The position numbers and the translations under genes were made by a program. A stretch of 40,892 nucleotides of DNA from a bacterium (GTDB taxonomy: Bacteria; Gemmatimonadota; Gemmatimonadetes; Gemmatimonadales; Gemmatimonadaceae), in NCBI GenBank assembly GCA_021813725.1, contig JAKAJN010000013.1:1-40892 (forward strand). Direction: 5' to 3'. The notes below the pieces were generated by a model that had not been told where the DNA came from, searched no databases, and worked only from the letters and a program-made list of their open reading frames with translations. Positions 15,474 to 23,701 of this stretch are shown here, piece by piece (the first letter of the stretch is position 1; the number at the start of each line of letters is the position of its first letter).

Positions 15474-16352
15474 ATGAAGTTCCTGCACGTCCTTGCCGTG
15501 CTGGGGATTGCCACGCCGATCGCCGGGCTGGCGGGGCAGTCTGCCCCGCGGCCGCACCCGGCGGCCGCGTCCAGCGCCGCGCCGTCCCGGCCCACCGCGC
15601 CCCCCGGCTGGGTGCTCGTCTGGCAGGACGAGTTCAACGGGCGCGCCCTCGACACCACCAAATGGAACGTCCTGTTGCGCGAGCAGAGCAAGCACGACGA
15701 ACTGCAGTACTACCTCCCCGACGAGGTCTATCTCGAACGCGGCGCCCTGCGCATCCGCAGCCAGGCGCGCACATACGGCAGCATGAAGTACACCAGCGGC
15801 CGCCTCGACACGCGGGGCAAGTTCACGCCGGTCTACGGGCGCTTCGAAATCCGCGCCAGGCTCCCCGTCGGCAAGGGGCTGTGGCCGGCTCACTGGTTGT
15901 ACCCGCAGAATCGCAACTGGGCCATGGAAGCGTTGATGCAGCGCGAAGTCGCGGAGGGGCGCGAGCGCTTCATTCCCGAGGAACGCCCGTGGTACAGCGA
16001 GATTGACATCATGGAGTACCTCGGGCACGAGCCGAACGTGCTGTACGGCACCCTGCACTACACGACGTTCAAGGGCGAAAAGAAGTCCACGTCGGGGACG
16101 TGGCGTGGTCCGGTGGACTACTCGGCGGACTATCATCTCTATGCGCTCGAGTGGGAGCCCGACTCAATTCGCTGGTACATCGACGGCAACCTGATCCACG
16201 CCACGACGACCGGCATTCCGCACACACCCCACTACCTGATTCTCAACACGGCGGTCGGGGGCGGCTGGCCGGGGAACCCGGATTCGACGACGGCGTTTCC
16301 GCAGTATCACGATGTGGATTACGTGCGGGTGTACAGGAGGGGTGGGCGCTAG
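15474..16352 (+). CDS. Secreted glycoside hydrolase family 16 (beta-glucanase/laminarinase-like)
   Basis: 292 residues from ATG 15474. A signal peptide (~1-21) is followed by an Ala/Pro linker, then a GH16 jelly-roll domain from W-V-L-V-W-Q-D-E-F-N-G (~46). The catalytic motif E-x-D-x-x-E is present as E-I-D-I-M-E (nucleophile E176, Asp178, acid/base E181). The substrate-cleft residues L-W-P-A-H-W-L and the C-terminal V-D-Y-V-R-V-Y strand are typical. Between H-W-L-Y-P (~143) and the catalytic strand there is an insertion of about 30 charged residues, longer than in simple laminarinases, which may reshape the cleft. GH16 enzymes cut beta-1,3/1,4-glucans or galactans; the exact substrate cannot be told. 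Confidence 0.92.
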   Translation: MKFLHVLAVLGIATPIAGLAGQSAPRPHPAAASSAAPSRPTAPPGWVLVWQDEFNGRALDTTKWNVLLREQSKHDELQYYLPDEVYLERGALRIRSQARTYGSMKYTSGRLDTRGKFTPVYGRFEIRARLPVGKGLWPAHWLYPQNRNWAMEALMQREVAEGRERFIPEERPWYSEIDIMEYLGHEPNVLYGTLHYTTFKGEKKSTSGTWRGPVDYSADYHLYALEWEPDSIRWYIDGNLIHATTTGIPHTPHYLILNTAVGGGWPGNPDSTTAFPQYHDVDYVRVYRRGGR

Positions 16353-16355
16353 GAG

Positions 16356-16422
16356 GCCGGGGTACGGGCACGGTGTGGGGCAGGCGACACGGTGGAGTGC
16401 CGGGGCACGGGCACGGTGTGGG
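16356..16422 (+). repeat. Imperfect 24-bp direct repeat in the GH16-sahR gap
   Basis: Two copies (16356-16379 and 16399-16422) sharing 23 of 24 bases around the core ACGGGCACGGTGTGGG, offset by 43 bp. They lie in a G-rich stretch just after the GH16 stop. No function is evident. Confidence 0.7.
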
Positions 16423-16460
16423 ACCGGGGGCAGGGGGGCGGCAGGCCCACGCGGGGGCGC

Positions 16461-16503
16461 TTGACCCTCCGGATCCTTCATCCTATTATCCGGATATACG
16501 GAT
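16461..16503 (+). promoter_or_regulatory. Promoter and probable operator of the ArsR-methyltransferase gene
   Basis: TTGACC (16461-16466) and TATTAT (16484-16489) are separated by 17 bp, a textbook sigma-70-type arrangement. Transcription would start about 16496, leaving only ~6 nt before the ATG at 16502, so the mRNA is probably nearly leaderless. The inverted repeat ATCCG-N6-CGGAT (16488-16503) overlaps the -10 element and the start codon, where an ArsR-type repressor would block transcription. Autoregulation is inferred. Confidence 0.65.
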
Positions 16504-17476
16504 GAATACTCTTGCCACCCCGGCGGTCTTCGATCGGCTCGCCGCCCTCTCCGACGCCACCCGCGCCCGGCTGCTCGCCTGCCTCGAACGGCACGAACTG
16601 ACCGTCGGCGAGCTGCAGGATGTGCTGCAGCTGCCGCAGGCCAATGTGAGCCGCCACCTCAAGACGCTCGCCGAGGCGGGGTGGGTGGCGTCGCGCGAGG
16701 CGGGGCCGAGCAACCGCTATCGGATGGCCGCGCGGGAACTCGACGCCGGCGCCCGCCGGCTGTGGCATTCGGTGCGCGACGAACTCTCGCGCCATCCGGC
16801 GTCCCAGCGTGATCTTGCCCGCGTGCATGAAGTCATCGCCCGCCGCCACTCGAAGTCGCAGGAGTTCTTCGCCACCGCGGCTGGGCAGTGGGACCGACTG
16901 CGCTCGGAACTCTACGGCGCGCGCCCCGAGCTGTTCGCGCTGATCGGCCTGCTCGACGCCCGCTGGACCGTGGCCGACCTGGGATGCGGCACCGGGCAGC
17001 TCGCCGAGGCGATGGCGCCGTTCGTCCGCCGCGTCATCGCTGTGGACGAGTCGCCGGCAATGCTGCGCGCCGCGAGCGCGCGACTGCAGGGCGTGGCCAA
17101 CGCCGACGTCAAGGAGGGCGCGCTGGAGCAGCTGCCGCTGCGCGCGCACTCCGCCGACGTTGCGGTTCTCTCACTCGTCCTGCCGTACGTTGCCGATCCC
17201 GTCGCCGTGCTCACGGAGGCCCGTCGCATTCTCCGCCGCGACGGCAAGCTGCTGGTCGTGGACATGCTGCCGCATGAGCACGATGACTACCGGCAGACGA
17301 TGGGCCACCTCTGGCTGGGCTTCGAACCGTCGCGTGTCCAGGAATGGGCGCGCGCGGCGGGCTTCACCGCCGTGCGCGCCCACCCGCTGCCGGCATCGCC
17401 CGGCGCCAAGGGTCCGTCGCTCTTCGCTGCGGTACTCACCACGCTCGCGCGTCGCGCGGGCAAGAAGGTGCCCTAG
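16502..17476 (+). CDS. ArsR-family regulator fused to a SAM-dependent methyltransferase domain (SahR-like)
   Basis: 324 residues. Residues ~5-80 form an ArsR winged helix-turn-helix ([26 protein letters not shown]); no metal-binding cysteine motif is seen in the recognition region. Residues ~155-300 form a class I methyltransferase-like domain with motif [10 protein letters not shown]. This layout matches SahR, described in Proteobacteria as an S-adenosylhomocysteine-responsive regulator of SAM-recycling genes. Here ahcY, which removes SAH, begins 71 bp downstream on the same strand. I infer that the methyltransferase-like domain senses SAH or SAM and that the protein controls itself and ahcY. 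Start ATG 16502 is set by the promoter position. Confidence 0.85.
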   Translation: MNTLATPAVFDRLAALSDATRARLLACLERHELTVGELQDVLQLPQANVSRHLKTLAEAGWVASREAGPSNRYRMAARELDAGARRLWHSVRDELSRHPASQRDLARVHEVIARRHSKSQEFFATAAGQWDRLRSELYGARPELFALIGLLDARWTVADLGCGTGQLAEAMAPFVRRVIAVDESPAMLRAASARLQGVANADVKEGALEQLPLRAHSADVAVLSLVLPYVADPVAVLTEARRILRRDGKLLVVDMLPHEHDDYRQTMGHLWLGFEPSRVQEWARAAGFTAVRAHPLPASPGAKGPSLFAAVLTTLARRAGKKVP

Positions 17477-17514
17477 CAGCCTCATCGCGCACCGCATACG
17501 GTGGTGCCGATCCA

Positions 17515-17530
17515 CCGTCCACCGTCTACC
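17515..17530 (+). repeat. Dispersed 16-mer CCGTCCACCGTCTACC (copy 1)
   Basis: This 16-mer, followed by the related ATCTACCGTC, lies immediately upstream of ahcY. Its exact reverse complement occurs at 20788-20803, also between genes. Function unknown; probably a small intergenic repeat family. Confidence 0.6.
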
Positions 17531-17547
17531 ATCTACCGTCTGCCCCT

Positions 17548-19056
17548 ATGTCCACCACCGTTCATCCGTTCGAAGCTTCCCTCGATGCCGGCCGCGCACC
17601 GTTCAAGGTCAAGGACCTCTCGCTCGCCGCGTGGGGACGCCAGGAGATCCGCCTCGCCGAGTACGAGATGCCGGGGCTGATGGCGCTCCGCGCGGAGTAC
17701 GGCGCGAGCAAGCCGCTGACCGGTGCCAAGATCATGGGCTCGCTCCACATGACGGTGCAGACGGCCGTGCTCATCGAGACGCTCTCCGCACTCGGCGCCG
17801 ACGTACGCTGGGTGTCGTGCAACATCTTCTCCACGCAGGACCACGCGGCGGCGGCCGTCGCGGTCGGGCCGAACGGCACCGAAGCGCAGCCGGCCGGCGT
17901 GCCGGTCTTCGCCTGGAAGGGCGAGACGCTCGACGAGTACTGGTGGTGCACCGAGCAGGCGCTCAGGTGGCCCGACGGCTCGGGGCCGAACCTCCTGCTC
18001 GACGACGGTGGTGACGCGACCCTGCTGGTGCACAAGGGCGTGGAGTTCGAGGCGGCCGGCAAGGTGCCGGCGTTCAACCCGGTGTCGGACAGTGAGGAGT
18101 ACGGCGTGATCCTCGCCCTGCTCGCCGCCGAGTTCAAGAAGAACCCACAGCGCTGGACGTCGGTGGCGCAGGAGCTGAAGGGCGTCTCGGAAGAGACGAC
18201 CACCGGCGTGCATCGCCTGTACGAGATGATGAAGGCCGGCACGCTCCTCTTCCCGGCGATCAATGTCAACGACTCGGTGACGAAGTCGAAGTTCGACAAC
18301 CTCTACGGCTGCCGGCACTCGCTGACCGACGGCATCCTGCGGGCGAGCGACGTGATGCTGGCTGGCAAGGTGGCGGTGGTCCTGGGCTACGGCGACGTGG
18401 GCAAGGGATGCGCGCAGTCGCTGCGCGGTCAGGGCGCGCGCGTCGTCATCACCGAGATCGACCCCATCTGCGCGCTGCAGGCGGCGATGGAAGGGTACCA
18501 GGTGGTGGAGCTCGCGGATGTCGTGAAGAGCGCCGACATCTTCGTGACCGCCACGGGGAACTTTGGCATCATCACCGTGGACCACATGGCGCAGATGAAG
18601 GACAAGGCGATCGTCGGCAACATCGGCCATTTCGACAACGAGATCGACATGGCCGGCCTCAAGACCTTCCCCGGCATCCAGCGCAACAACATCAAGCCGC
18701 AGTATGACGAGTGGATCTTCCCCGACGGCCACTCGGTGCTCATCCTCGCCGAGGGGCGACTGCTCAACCTTGGCTGCGCGACGGGGCACCCGAGCTTCGT
18801 GATGAGCTGCTCGTTCAGCAACCAGGTGGTGGCACAGATCGACCTGCATCTCGCGGCGCAGGGGAAGCCGACGGTGAGCGGCACGAAGTACGACCGGAAG
18901 CAAGTCTACACGCTGCCGAAGAAGCTCGACGAAAAGGTGGCGCGCCTGCACCTCGACAAGCTCGGGGTGCACCTGACGACGCTGACGGACAAGCAGGCGG
19001 CGTACATCGGGGTGCCGGTGGAGGGGCCGTACAAGGCGGAGCATTACAGGTACTAA
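17548..19056 (+). CDS. ahcY: Adenosylhomocysteinase (S-adenosylhomocysteine hydrolase)
   Basis: 502 residues, within the normal range for the NAD-dependent enzyme that splits SAH into adenosine and homocysteine, relieving product inhibition of methyltransferases. Signature blocks are complete: [14 protein letters not shown], the NAD-binding [10 protein letters not shown] near residues 280-289, and the C-terminal L[15 protein letters not shown] ending in Y-K-A-E-H-Y-R-Y. It has the ~40-residue insertion typical of many bacterial enzymes (K-K-N-P-Q-R-W region). The upstream gap contains a short dispersed repeat but no clear separate promoter, so read-through from the SahR-like gene is plausible. 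Confidence 0.97.
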   Translation: MSTTVHPFEASLDAGRAPFKVKDLSLAAWGRQEIRLAEYEMPGLMALRAEYGASKPLTGAKIMGSLHMTVQTAVLIETLSALGADVRWVSCNIFSTQDHAAAAVAVGPNGTEAQPAGVPVFAWKGETLDEYWWCTEQALRWPDGSGPNLLLDDGGDATLLVHKGVEFEAAGKVPAFNPVSDSEEYGVILALLAAEFKKNPQRWTSVAQELKGVSEETTTGVHRLYEMMKAGTLLFPAINVNDSVTKSKFDNLYGCRHSLTDGILRASDVMLAGKVAVVLGYGDVGKGCAQSLRGQGARVVITEIDPICALQAAMEGYQVVELADVVKSADIFVTATGNFGIITVDHMAQMKDKAIVGNIGHFDNEIDMAGLKTFPGIQRNNIKPQYDEWIFPDGHSVLILAEGRLLNLGCATGHPSFVMSCSFSNQVVAQIDLHLAAQGKPTVSGTKYDRKQVYTLPKKLDEKVARLHLDKLGVHLTTLTDKQAAYIGVPVEGPYKAEHYRY

Positions 19057-19121
19057 GAGAGGCAGAGAGAAAGCAGAGAGACAGCAGAGAGAAGACAGAG
19101 AGAAAACAGAGAGAAAACAGG
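19057..19121 (+). repeat. Purine-rich degenerate tandem repeat
   Basis: A 65-bp A/G-rich stretch directly after the ahcY stop, made of degenerate 9-13 bp units around CAGAGAGAAA. It is much less GC-rich than its surroundings and shows almost complete purine/pyrimidine strand asymmetry. No gene is present. It may affect termination, be a triplex-forming tract, or simply vary in copy number. Confidence 0.7.
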
Positions 19122-19147
19122 ACAGCATTCCTCAACGGGAGTGTGCC

Positions 19148-20779
19148 ATGACTGCCACGCGCCGCGAGTTTGTCGTCACCACATCGTCTGCCGCACTCGC
19201 GGCGTGCGCGCCGTTCTTCCGACGTCGCGGCGCGGAGGTGGATGTGGTGATTCGTGGCGGCACGGTCTTCGACGGATCGCTGATGGCCTCCGGCATTGAG
19301 GGCGACGTGGCGCTCGACGGTGGACGGGTCATCGCGATTGGCCGTCGTCTCGCCGAGTCCGGACGGCTGGAGGTGGATGCCCGCGGGCTCGCCGTCTCTC
19401 CGGGCTTCATTGACGTGCATTCGCACGGCGACAACACGCTCTTCGCCGACCCGAATGCGGAGTCGATGATCCGGCAAGGCGTCACGACCGTTGTGGTTGG
19501 CCAGGACGGTTCGTCGCGCGGACCGCGCACCGCGGCGGACGAAGACAGCGATCGCGACTCGCTGCGCGCCTTCTTTGACGCGGTGGATCAATTGCCGAGC
19601 GCGATCAACGTCGCCTCGATGGTGGGGCTTGGCACGGTACGCGGCGCGGTGATCGGCAACGAGAACCGCGAGGCGACGCCGGCCGAGATGGAGAAGATGG
19701 TCGCGCTGGTGGAGCGGGCGCTCGTGGACGGCGCGTGCGGGGTCTCGACCGGACTCGAGTACACGCCGGGCGCATTCGCGCCGCTCAGCGAACTCATCAC
19801 GCTCAGCGCACCGCTGGCACGCCGGCGCCTGCCGTACAGCACGCACATGCGCAACGAAGACGACACGCTGCTCGAGTCCATCGACGAGTCCATTGCCGTG
19901 GCGCGCGGCGCCGGCTGCCCGCTGCAGATTGCCCACCTCAAGACGCAGGGGCCACGCAACTGGAGCAAGCTCGACACGGTCTTCTCGAAGGTGGCTGACG
20001 CCCGTGCGGCCGGCATTGACGCCGCCTTCGACCGTTACCCGTACCTCGCGTATCAGACGGGGCTGTCGAATCTGTTCCCGGTCTGGGCGCGCGATGGCAA
20101 GCCGGAGGACTTTCTGCGGCGCATTGACGACCCGGCGACCGCGACGCGGATCCGTGCGTACGCCGAGGAGAAGGCCGCGCTGATCGGCGGCTGGCACAAC
20201 GTGCAGATCTCCAGTGTGAGCGCGGCCGACGACAAGGCGGCCGAGGGGATGCGACTGGACGACGTGGCCAGGGCGCGCGGAATGGCAAACTACGAGACGG
20301 CCGTCGCGCTGCTCAAGGCGAACCGGGCGAGCGTCGGGATGGTCGGGTTCGCGATGAGCGAGGAGAACCTCGAGCGAATCCTCACGCACCCGCAGGCGAT
20401 GGTCTGCTCCGATGGCGGTTCACTGGCCGAAAGCGGGCCGGCCCGCGTGGGGCATCCGCATCCGCGTGGCGCGGGTTCGTTTGCGCGCGTGCTGGCGCGC
20501 TACGTGCGCGAACGGAAGGTCCTTTCGCTCGGCGCGGCCATCCACAAGATGAGCGCGCTGTCGGCGCAGCGGCTGCATCTCCAGGGACGTGGCGTGCTGC
20601 GGGCCGGGGCCTTTGGCGACGTGGTGGTCTTCGATCCCGCGACGGTCGCCGACACGGCGACATTTGCGAACCCGTTCCAGTACGCCGTGGGCGTCAAGGC
20701 CGTGTTCGTGAACGGCGCGATGGCCTTCCTCGACGGGCAGCGCGGGGCGCGGACAGGGCGGGCAGTGCGAGTGGGGTAG
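19148..20779 (+). CDS. N-acyl-D-amino-acid deacylase-like amidohydrolase, Tat-targeted lipoprotein
   Basis: 543 residues with the fold and motifs of D-aminoacylase-type amidohydrolases, which release D-amino acids from N-acylated forms. The metal-binding H-S-H-G-D (near residue 97), the Y-S-T-H-M-R-N-E region, I-A-H-L-K and C-S-D-G-G-S-L correspond to conserved metal-ligand strands. The N-terminus T-R-R-E-F-V-V-T-T-S-S-A-A-L-A-A-C combines a twin-arginine signal with a lipobox (Cys20), so the folded metalloenzyme is probably exported by Tat and lipid-anchored. GGGAG lies 7-8 nt before ATG 19148. The substrate is inferred from family only; related enzymes act on dihydropyrimidines or peptides. 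Confidence 0.88.
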   Translation: MTATRREFVVTTSSAALAACAPFFRRRGAEVDVVIRGGTVFDGSLMASGIEGDVALDGGRVIAIGRRLAESGRLEVDARGLAVSPGFIDVHSHGDNTLFADPNAESMIRQGVTTVVVGQDGSSRGPRTAADEDSDRDSLRAFFDAVDQLPSAINVASMVGLGTVRGAVIGNENREATPAEMEKMVALVERALVDGACGVSTGLEYTPGAFAPLSELITLSAPLARRRLPYSTHMRNEDDTLLESIDESIAVARGAGCPLQIAHLKTQGPRNWSKLDTVFSKVADARAAGIDAAFDRYPYLAYQTGLSNLFPVWARDGKPEDFLRRIDDPATATRIRAYAEEKAALIGGWHNVQISSVSAADDKAAEGMRLDDVARARGMANYETAVALLKANRASVGMVGFAMSEENLERILTHPQAMVCSDGGSLAESGPARVGHPHPRGAGSFARVLARYVRERKVLSLGAAIHKMSALSAQRLHLQGRGVLRAGAFGDVVVFDPATVADTATFANPFQYAVGVKAVFVNGAMAFLDGQRGARTGRAVRVG

Positions 20780-20787
20780 CGGCCGAG

Positions 20788-20803
20788 GGTAGACGGTGGA
20801 CGG
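20788..20803 (-). repeat. Dispersed 16-mer (copy 2, inverted)
   Basis: Exact reverse complement of the 16-mer at 17515-17530. It lies just after the amidohydrolase stop, in the gap before the small membrane protein gene. Confidence 0.6.
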
Positions 20804-20896
20804 AAAACGGATTGGGGATGCGCTGGCGGTGCGATGCGGGGCGCGATACCATCATATGAGCAGTCTCACTCGACCCGTGTTCAATCAGAGGGTGCC

Positions 20897-21091
20897 ATGT
20901 TCAAGGTGAACGAAGGAACCGCCGATCGCGTCGTGCGCGTCGTGGTCGGCGTCGGGCTGGTCTACCTGGCGCTGACCAAGGGCTGGCTGTGGGCGTGGAT
21001 CGGTGTCGTGCCGATTCTCACGGGCGCCACGGGCATCTGCCCGCTCTACTCGCTGTTCGGAATCAACACCTGCGGCACGAAGAAGGCGTAG
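20897..21091 (+). CDS. Small DUF2892/YgaP-transmembrane-like inner-membrane protein
   Basis: 64 residues from ATG 20897 (AGAGGGTG shortly upstream). The pattern F-K-V-N-E-G-T-A-D-R-V-V-R-V-V-V-G (amphipathic start), then two closely spaced hydrophobic helices with G-A-T-G-I-C-P-L-Y-S-L-F-G-I-N-T-C, is typical of the DUF2892 family, whose members occur alone or attached to rhodanese domains. The two cysteines in C-P-L-Y-S-L-F-G-I-N-T-C are conserved in the family. It is a single-gene unit closed by a strong terminator. Its role is unknown; a link to sulfur or redox metabolism is sometimes suggested. Confidence 0.85.
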   Translation: MFKVNEGTADRVVRVVVGVGLVYLALTKGWLWAWIGVVPILTGATGICPLYSLFGINTCGTKKA

Positions 21092-21109
21092 TCGTCGGTT
21101 GAGGCGGTG

Positions 21110-21139
21110 GCGGGACCCGCGCGGTAGCGCGGGTCCCGC
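21110..21139 (+). terminator. Rho-independent-type terminator of the DUF2892 gene
   Basis: Perfect 13-bp stem (21110-21122 with 21127-21139), loop GGTA, followed by the short T tract TCCTTTTC. It lies 18 bp after the stop at 21091. Confidence 0.85.
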
Positions 21140-21167
21140 TCCTTTTCGGTGAAGGGTGAAAGGTCAA

Positions 21168-21287
21168 GGGTGCAGGGTGCAGGGAACACGGCGTGGGGCT
21201 CGGGTATGAGGTTGGTGCAGCGCGGCCGCGGTCCGTACATTCTCCCCCTGTCTCTGCACCTCGCCCTGATCTCTGCACCCTGCACCC
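21168..21287. repeat. Inverted repeat pair of GGGTGCAGGGTGCA
   Basis: The 14-mer at 21168-21181 has its exact reverse complement at 21274-21287, the second copy ending 10 nt before the dipeptidase start. Each arm is itself a tandem pair of TGCAGGG-like units. It resembles the other short intergenic repeats in this window; it could fold into a long stem around ~90 nt. Confidence 0.6.
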
Positions 21288-21297
21288 GGTGGTTTGC

Positions 21298-22557
21298 ATG
21301 CGTCGCCTATTCCTGCTGCTCTTGGTCGCCGTCCCCGCGCTGGCCCAGTCCCCCGATCCGTACCTGGCGCGCGTCAAGAAGCTGCTCGCCACGACGCCGA
21401 TCATTGACGGTCACAACGACGTCCCGTGGGAGATTCGCGAGAACAAGGAGATGCCGCGCGACGTGGATCACTACGATCTGCGCACGAACCTGAAGGATCA
21501 CGACACCGACTTGGCGCGGCTCAAGCAGGGTGGTGTCGGCGGACAGTTCTGGTCCATCTACATTCCGGGCGAGGTGAAGGACTCCGGCTACGCGCGCATC
21601 CAGTTGGAGCAGTTCGACATCGCGCGCCGCATGATCGCCAGGTACGACAAGGAGATGGTCTTTGCCAAGACGGCCGCCGATGCGCGCCGCGCCATCGCTG
21701 CCGGCAAGTTCCCGTCGTTCCTTGGCCTCGAAGGCGGACACGCCATCGAGAATTCACTCGGCGCGTTGCGCGTCTACTATGACCTTGGGGCGCGGTACAT
21801 GACGCTCACCCACAACGTCACGCTCGACTGGGCCGACGCGGCGCTCGACAAGCCGACGCACGGCGGCCTCACGCCGTTCGGCAAGGAAGTCGTGCGCGAG
21901 ATGAACCGGCTGGGGATGATGGTGGACCTCTCGCACGTCTCGCCCGGGGTGATGAGCGACGCGCTCAACGTCACGGAGGCGCCGGTGATGTTCTCGCATT
22001 CGTCGGCGCGCGCCCTGTCGGACCATCCGCGCGACGTGCCGGACTCGATCCTCGCCCGCGTCAAGCAGAACGGCGGCATCGTGATGGTGACGTTCGTCCG
22101 CGAATTCGTGTCGCAGAAGAACCTCGACTGGCGGACGGCGCGCAACACGCGTCGCCGCGAGCTCGCCAGCAGCTTTGGCGGCGACACGGCGCGCGTGCGG
22201 GCGGCGATGGACGACTGGTTCAAGGCCAACCCGGAACCGGTGGTGACGCTCAAGGAGGTCGCCGATCACTTCGACCATATGAAGGCGATTGCGGGGGCCG
22301 ACCACATCGGCATCGGGGCCGACTTCGACGGCACCGGCGGCGAGCACATCCAGGGACTGGAGGACGTCTCGAAGTACCCGGATCTGCTCGCCGAGTTGGC
22401 GCGCCGCGGCTGGACCGACGCCGAACTGCGGATGGTGGCGAGCGGCAACATCCTGCGCGTGCTCGAAGAGAACGAAAAGGTTGCGGCGCGCCTGCAGAAG
22501 ACGCGCCGTCCGAGCACCAAGACGATCGATGAACTGGACCGCACGCCGCGGATGTAA
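21298..22557 (+). CDS. Membrane dipeptidase, peptidase family M19 (renal dipeptidase-like)
   Basis: 419 residues from ATG 21298. A signal peptide (M-R-R-L-F-L-L-L-L-V-A-V-P-A-L-A-Q) directs export. Metal-binding motifs of M19 are visible in order: I-I-D-G-H-N-D (His-x-Asp), F-L-G-L-E-G-G-H (bridging Glu), V-D-L-S-H-V-S, V-M-F-S-H-S-S-A-R-A-L, and the late G-I-G-A-D-F-D-G. The family hydrolyses dipeptides, some containing D-residues, in the periplasm or at the cell surface. It lies one gene away from a D-aminoacylase-like enzyme, so both may serve scavenging of peptides or cell-wall fragments (inference). A hairpin shared with the convergent serine operon follows. Confidence 0.94.
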   Translation: MRRLFLLLLVAVPALAQSPDPYLARVKKLLATTPIIDGHNDVPWEIRENKEMPRDVDHYDLRTNLKDHDTDLARLKQGGVGGQFWSIYIPGEVKDSGYARIQLEQFDIARRMIARYDKEMVFAKTAADARRAIAAGKFPSFLGLEGGHAIENSLGALRVYYDLGARYMTLTHNVTLDWADAALDKPTHGGLTPFGKEVVREMNRLGMMVDLSHVSPGVMSDALNVTEAPVMFSHSSARALSDHPRDVPDSILARVKQNGGIVMVTFVREFVSQKNLDWRTARNTRRRELASSFGGDTARVRAAMDDWFKANPEPVVTLKEVADHFDHMKAIAGADHIGIGADFDGTGGEHIQGLEDVSKYPDLLAELARRGWTDAELRMVASGNILRVLEENEKVAARLQKTRRPSTKTIDELDRTPRM

Positions 22558-22577
22558 CGCCACGTAACGCAACGATG

Positions 22578-22604
22578 GAGCGGCGCGCGCCAGGCGCGCC
22601 GCTC
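22578..22604. terminator. Bidirectional terminator between the dipeptidase and the serine operon
   Basis: Perfect 11-bp GC-rich stem (22578-22588 with 22594-22604), loop GCCAG, between convergent stops at 22557 (plus) and 22607 (minus). No long T tract on either side. Confidence 0.75.
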
Positions 22605-22606
22605 TG

Positions 22607-23701
22607 CTATTGTGCCGCGAGCACCGGCCCGAGCACGTCGAGCAGACGCGTCACGGTCTCGACCGTGTGGTCGCCCATATGACCGATGCGGAAGGTCGTC
22701 GCGGCCAGCTTGCCGTAGCCGCTTCCCAGCGTGAGGCCGCGCCGCGCGACCTCGTCCACGACGCGGCGGGCATCCACTCCGACCGGCGTGCGCACGACCG
22801 TCACCGTGGCGCTGCGCGACCCGGCTGGCGCGAGAATGCCCGCGAGGCGGCCATCCTGCCGCTGGTGCTCCACCCACGCGTGCGTGAGCGACGACATGGC
22901 GGCGTGCCGCGCCCACCGACACTCGATTCCGGTCGGTCCGATGGCGGTCACCTGCGCCTCGAGCGCGTAGAACAGCGACACGGCGGGCGTGTTCGGCGTC
23001 TGCCGCTTGCTGGCATACTGGGCGAACTCGGCGATGTCGAAGTAACGGCCGCGCCCCGGCGCTTCCCTGGCCGCGGCCAGAAATCGCTCGCTCACGCAGG
23101 CGAAGGCGAGCCCGGGCGGCAAGGCGAGCGCCTTCTGCGACCCGGTGAGCACGAAATCCAGCGACCAGGCATCGGTCTCCACCGGCATGCCGCCCATGCC
23201 TGAAACGGAGTCGATGAGCGAGAACGCGCCATTCGCGTGCGCCAGCTCGGCGATGGCCTGCACGTCCTGCGCCGCGCCGGTCGACGTCTCGGAGTGCGCC
23301 GCGGTGACGGCCGCGAACCGCCGCGCGCGCAGCGCGGTCTCGACCGACTCGAGCGGCACGACGTCGCCGTACGGCACTTCAAGGACCTGCACCGTGCGCC
23401 CGCAGGCGCGGGCGATGTCGGCGAAGCGTTCGGAGAACGCGCCATTGACGAGCGAGAGAATCGGTCCGGCGGGGGCGTTGCGGATCGCCGCCTCCATCAT
23501 GCCCGTGCCGGACGAACTGCTCATGTAGACCGGCCGCGTCGTGCGGAAGACGCGGCGCAGTCCTTCATCACAGTGTGCGTACAGCGCCTCGAACTCCGGA
23601 CTGCGATGCGAAATCATCGGGCGCGTCATCGCCGCAAGGATTTCGGGGCGCACTTCCGTCGGGCCCGGAAGAAAGAAGGTGCCGAAGTTGGGAGCGGTCA
23701 T
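22607..23701 (-). CDS. Class V PLP aminotransferase (serine-pyruvate/alanine-glyoxylate type), probable phosphoserine aminotransferase
   Basis: 364 residues of the class V fold. The start F-F-L-P-G-P-T-E-V-R-P-E-I, the S-S-S-S-G-T-G-M-M-E-A phosphate-binding loop, S-E-T-S-T-G, D-S-V-S-G-M-G-G and the PLP lysine in G-S-Q-K-A-L-A-L-P-P-G-L are all clear. By sequence it is closer to alanine-glyoxylate/serine-pyruvate aminotransferases than to classical SerC. It is the last gene of an operon with serA and serB and overlaps the serB stop by 4 bp (ATGA), so it most likely does the transamination of 3-phosphohydroxypyruvate, a replacement known from other lineages. Family certain; the exact reaction rests on context. 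Confidence 0.85.
   Translation of the reverse strand: MTAPNFGTFFLPGPTEVRPEILAAMTRPMISHRSPEFEALYAHCDEGLRRVFRTTRPVYMSSSSGTGMMEAAIRNAPAGPILSLVNGAFSERFADIARACGRTVQVLEVPYGDVVPLESVETALRARRFAAVTAAHSETSTGAAQDVQAIAELAHANGAFSLIDSVSGMGGMPVETDAWSLDFVLTGSQKALALPPGLAFACVSERFLAAAREAPGRGRYFDIAEFAQYASKRQTPNTPAVSLFYALEAQVTAIGPTGIECRWARHAAMSSLTHAWVEHQRQDGRLAGILAPAGSRSATVTVVRTPVGVDARRVVDEVARRGLTLGSGYGKLAATTFRIGHMGDHTVETVTRLLDVLGPVLAAQ

Noticed and set aside
21193-21297. Upstream extension of the dipeptidase frame before ATG 21298
   Set aside because: The extra 35 residues have no similarity to a signal peptide, whereas M-R-R-L-F-L-L-L-L at 21298 starts a textbook one; the upstream part is repeat-rich non-coding DNA.
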